Below are positions 4,899 to 5,320 of a DNA stretch of 5,320 bases, piece after piece. The position numbers and the translations under genes were made by a program. Under the pieces are notes generated by a model. It did no database searches, was not told where the DNA came from, and saw nothing but the letters and a program-made list of their open reading frames with translations. Position 1 is the stretch's first letter. Each line of letters opens with the position of its first letter. This stretch comes from Gammaproteobacteria bacterium. GTDB taxonomy: Bacteria > Pseudomonadota > Gammaproteobacteria > Steroidobacterales > JABDKV01. The stretch is taken from positions 1-5,320 of the forward strand of contig JAOTXR010000182.1 of the NCBI GenBank assembly GCA_029862285.1. The letters run 5' to 3'.

Positions 4899-5320
4899 GT
4901 GGAACAGTTCAATGCCGTACTGGCCGCGATAGGTGGTGTGCTTTGGCACGAATATGTTCTCTATCTTCTGCTCCTGACTGGCGTCATCCTCACCCTCTGG
5001 AGTGGCTTTAGCCAATACCGGGCACTGACTCACGGTACCAAGGTGTTGCGCGGTACTTACGATGACCCAGACGATCCCGGCGCGATCAATCACTTCCAGG
5101 CTTTGTCTGCTGCATTGTCGGCAACTGTCGGTCTCGGCAACATAGGTGGTGTGGCTCTGGCAATCGCTTTGGGTGGTCCGGGCGCAGTTTTCTGGATGTG
5201 GATCGTAGGTTTCTTCGGTATGTCCATCAAGCTCACGGAAGTGACGCTGTCAATGATCTACCGCAACACCGACCACCCCGACAACCCCCATGGTGGGCCG
5301 ATGTGGGTAGTTGACAAGGG
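4899..5320 (+). CDS. Sodium:alanine/glycine symporter (AGCS family), N-terminal part
   Basis: The first 140 residues of an inner-membrane amino-acid:cation symporter; the gene leaves the window and about two thirds of a typical 450-550-residue protein is missing. Residues 15-37 form the first hydrophobic helix. The hallmark AGCS block follows: F-Q-A-L-S-A-A-L-S-A-T-V-G-L-G-N-I-G-G-V-A (about 66-86), then A-L-G-G-P-G-A-V-F-W-M-W (90-101) and F-F-G-M-S-I-K-L-T-E (105-114). Members import alanine or glycine with Na+ (or H+), as in AlsT/DagA/CycA-like AGCS carriers. Translation starts at GTG with a good AAGGGG site. The 145-bp gap after the thiolase shows no clear terminator or promoter, so co-transcription is possible but unproven. 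Exact substrate is unknown. Confidence 0.93.
   Translation, partial: MEQFNAVLAAIGGVLWHEYVLYLLLLTGVILTLWSGFSQYRALTHGTKVLRGTYDDPDDPGAINHFQALSAALSATVGLGNIGGVALAIALGGPGAVFWMWIVGFFGMSIKLTEVTLSMIYRNTDHPDNPHGGPMWVVDK

Overview
The window looks like a stretch of a free-living, probably marine, Gammaproteobacterium chromosome. This is inferred from protein flavour (DUF885 lipoprotein, NorM/MdtK-type MATE pump, FadI-type thiolase, AGCS symporter) and a moderately high GC content; no phylogenetic marker gene is present. Five protein genes are supported. Two are cut by the window edges.

Layout. A DUF885-family lipoprotein gene runs leftward off the left edge (starts at 479, minus). It is divergent from a glutathione S-transferase gene (631-1272, plus); the 151 bp between them hold a self-complementary ATTATAAT that offers a perfect -10 hexamer on both strands. 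The GST gene converges on a MATE-family multidrug/cation antiporter gene (2022-3410, minus). The MATE gene is divergent, across only 65 bp, from a FadI-like thiolase (3476-4753, plus). A 145-bp gap leads to a GTG-started sodium:alanine/glycine symporter gene (4899 onward, plus), cut by the right edge. The genes form no obvious single pathway: they cover envelope hydrolysis, detoxification, efflux, fatty-acid/acyl-CoA metabolism and amino-acid uptake.

The most unusual part is the 749-bp gene-free interval between the converging GST and MATE genes (1273-2021). It holds two abutting 29-bp repeats and then four same-orientation copies of a 77-bp palindromic element (1370-1446, 1503-1579, 1636-1712, 1956-2032). 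Each has two roughly 32-nt arms around an invariant 13-nt loop that contains C-TTCG-G. Two arm types exist (A in copy 1; B in copies 3 and 4) and differ at paired positions in a compensatory way. Copy 2 has a type-B left arm and a type-A right arm, which is what a tandem duplication joined inside the shared loop would produce; the 133-bp units differ at only two positions. The last copy runs into the MATE gene and supplies its stop codon and last residues. I do not recognise this element as a named family. REP/BIME-like or MITE-like repeat DNA, or a structured 3'-UTR element, are the plausible classes.

No tRNA, rRNA, CRISPR array, transposase or convincing U-tract terminator was seen.
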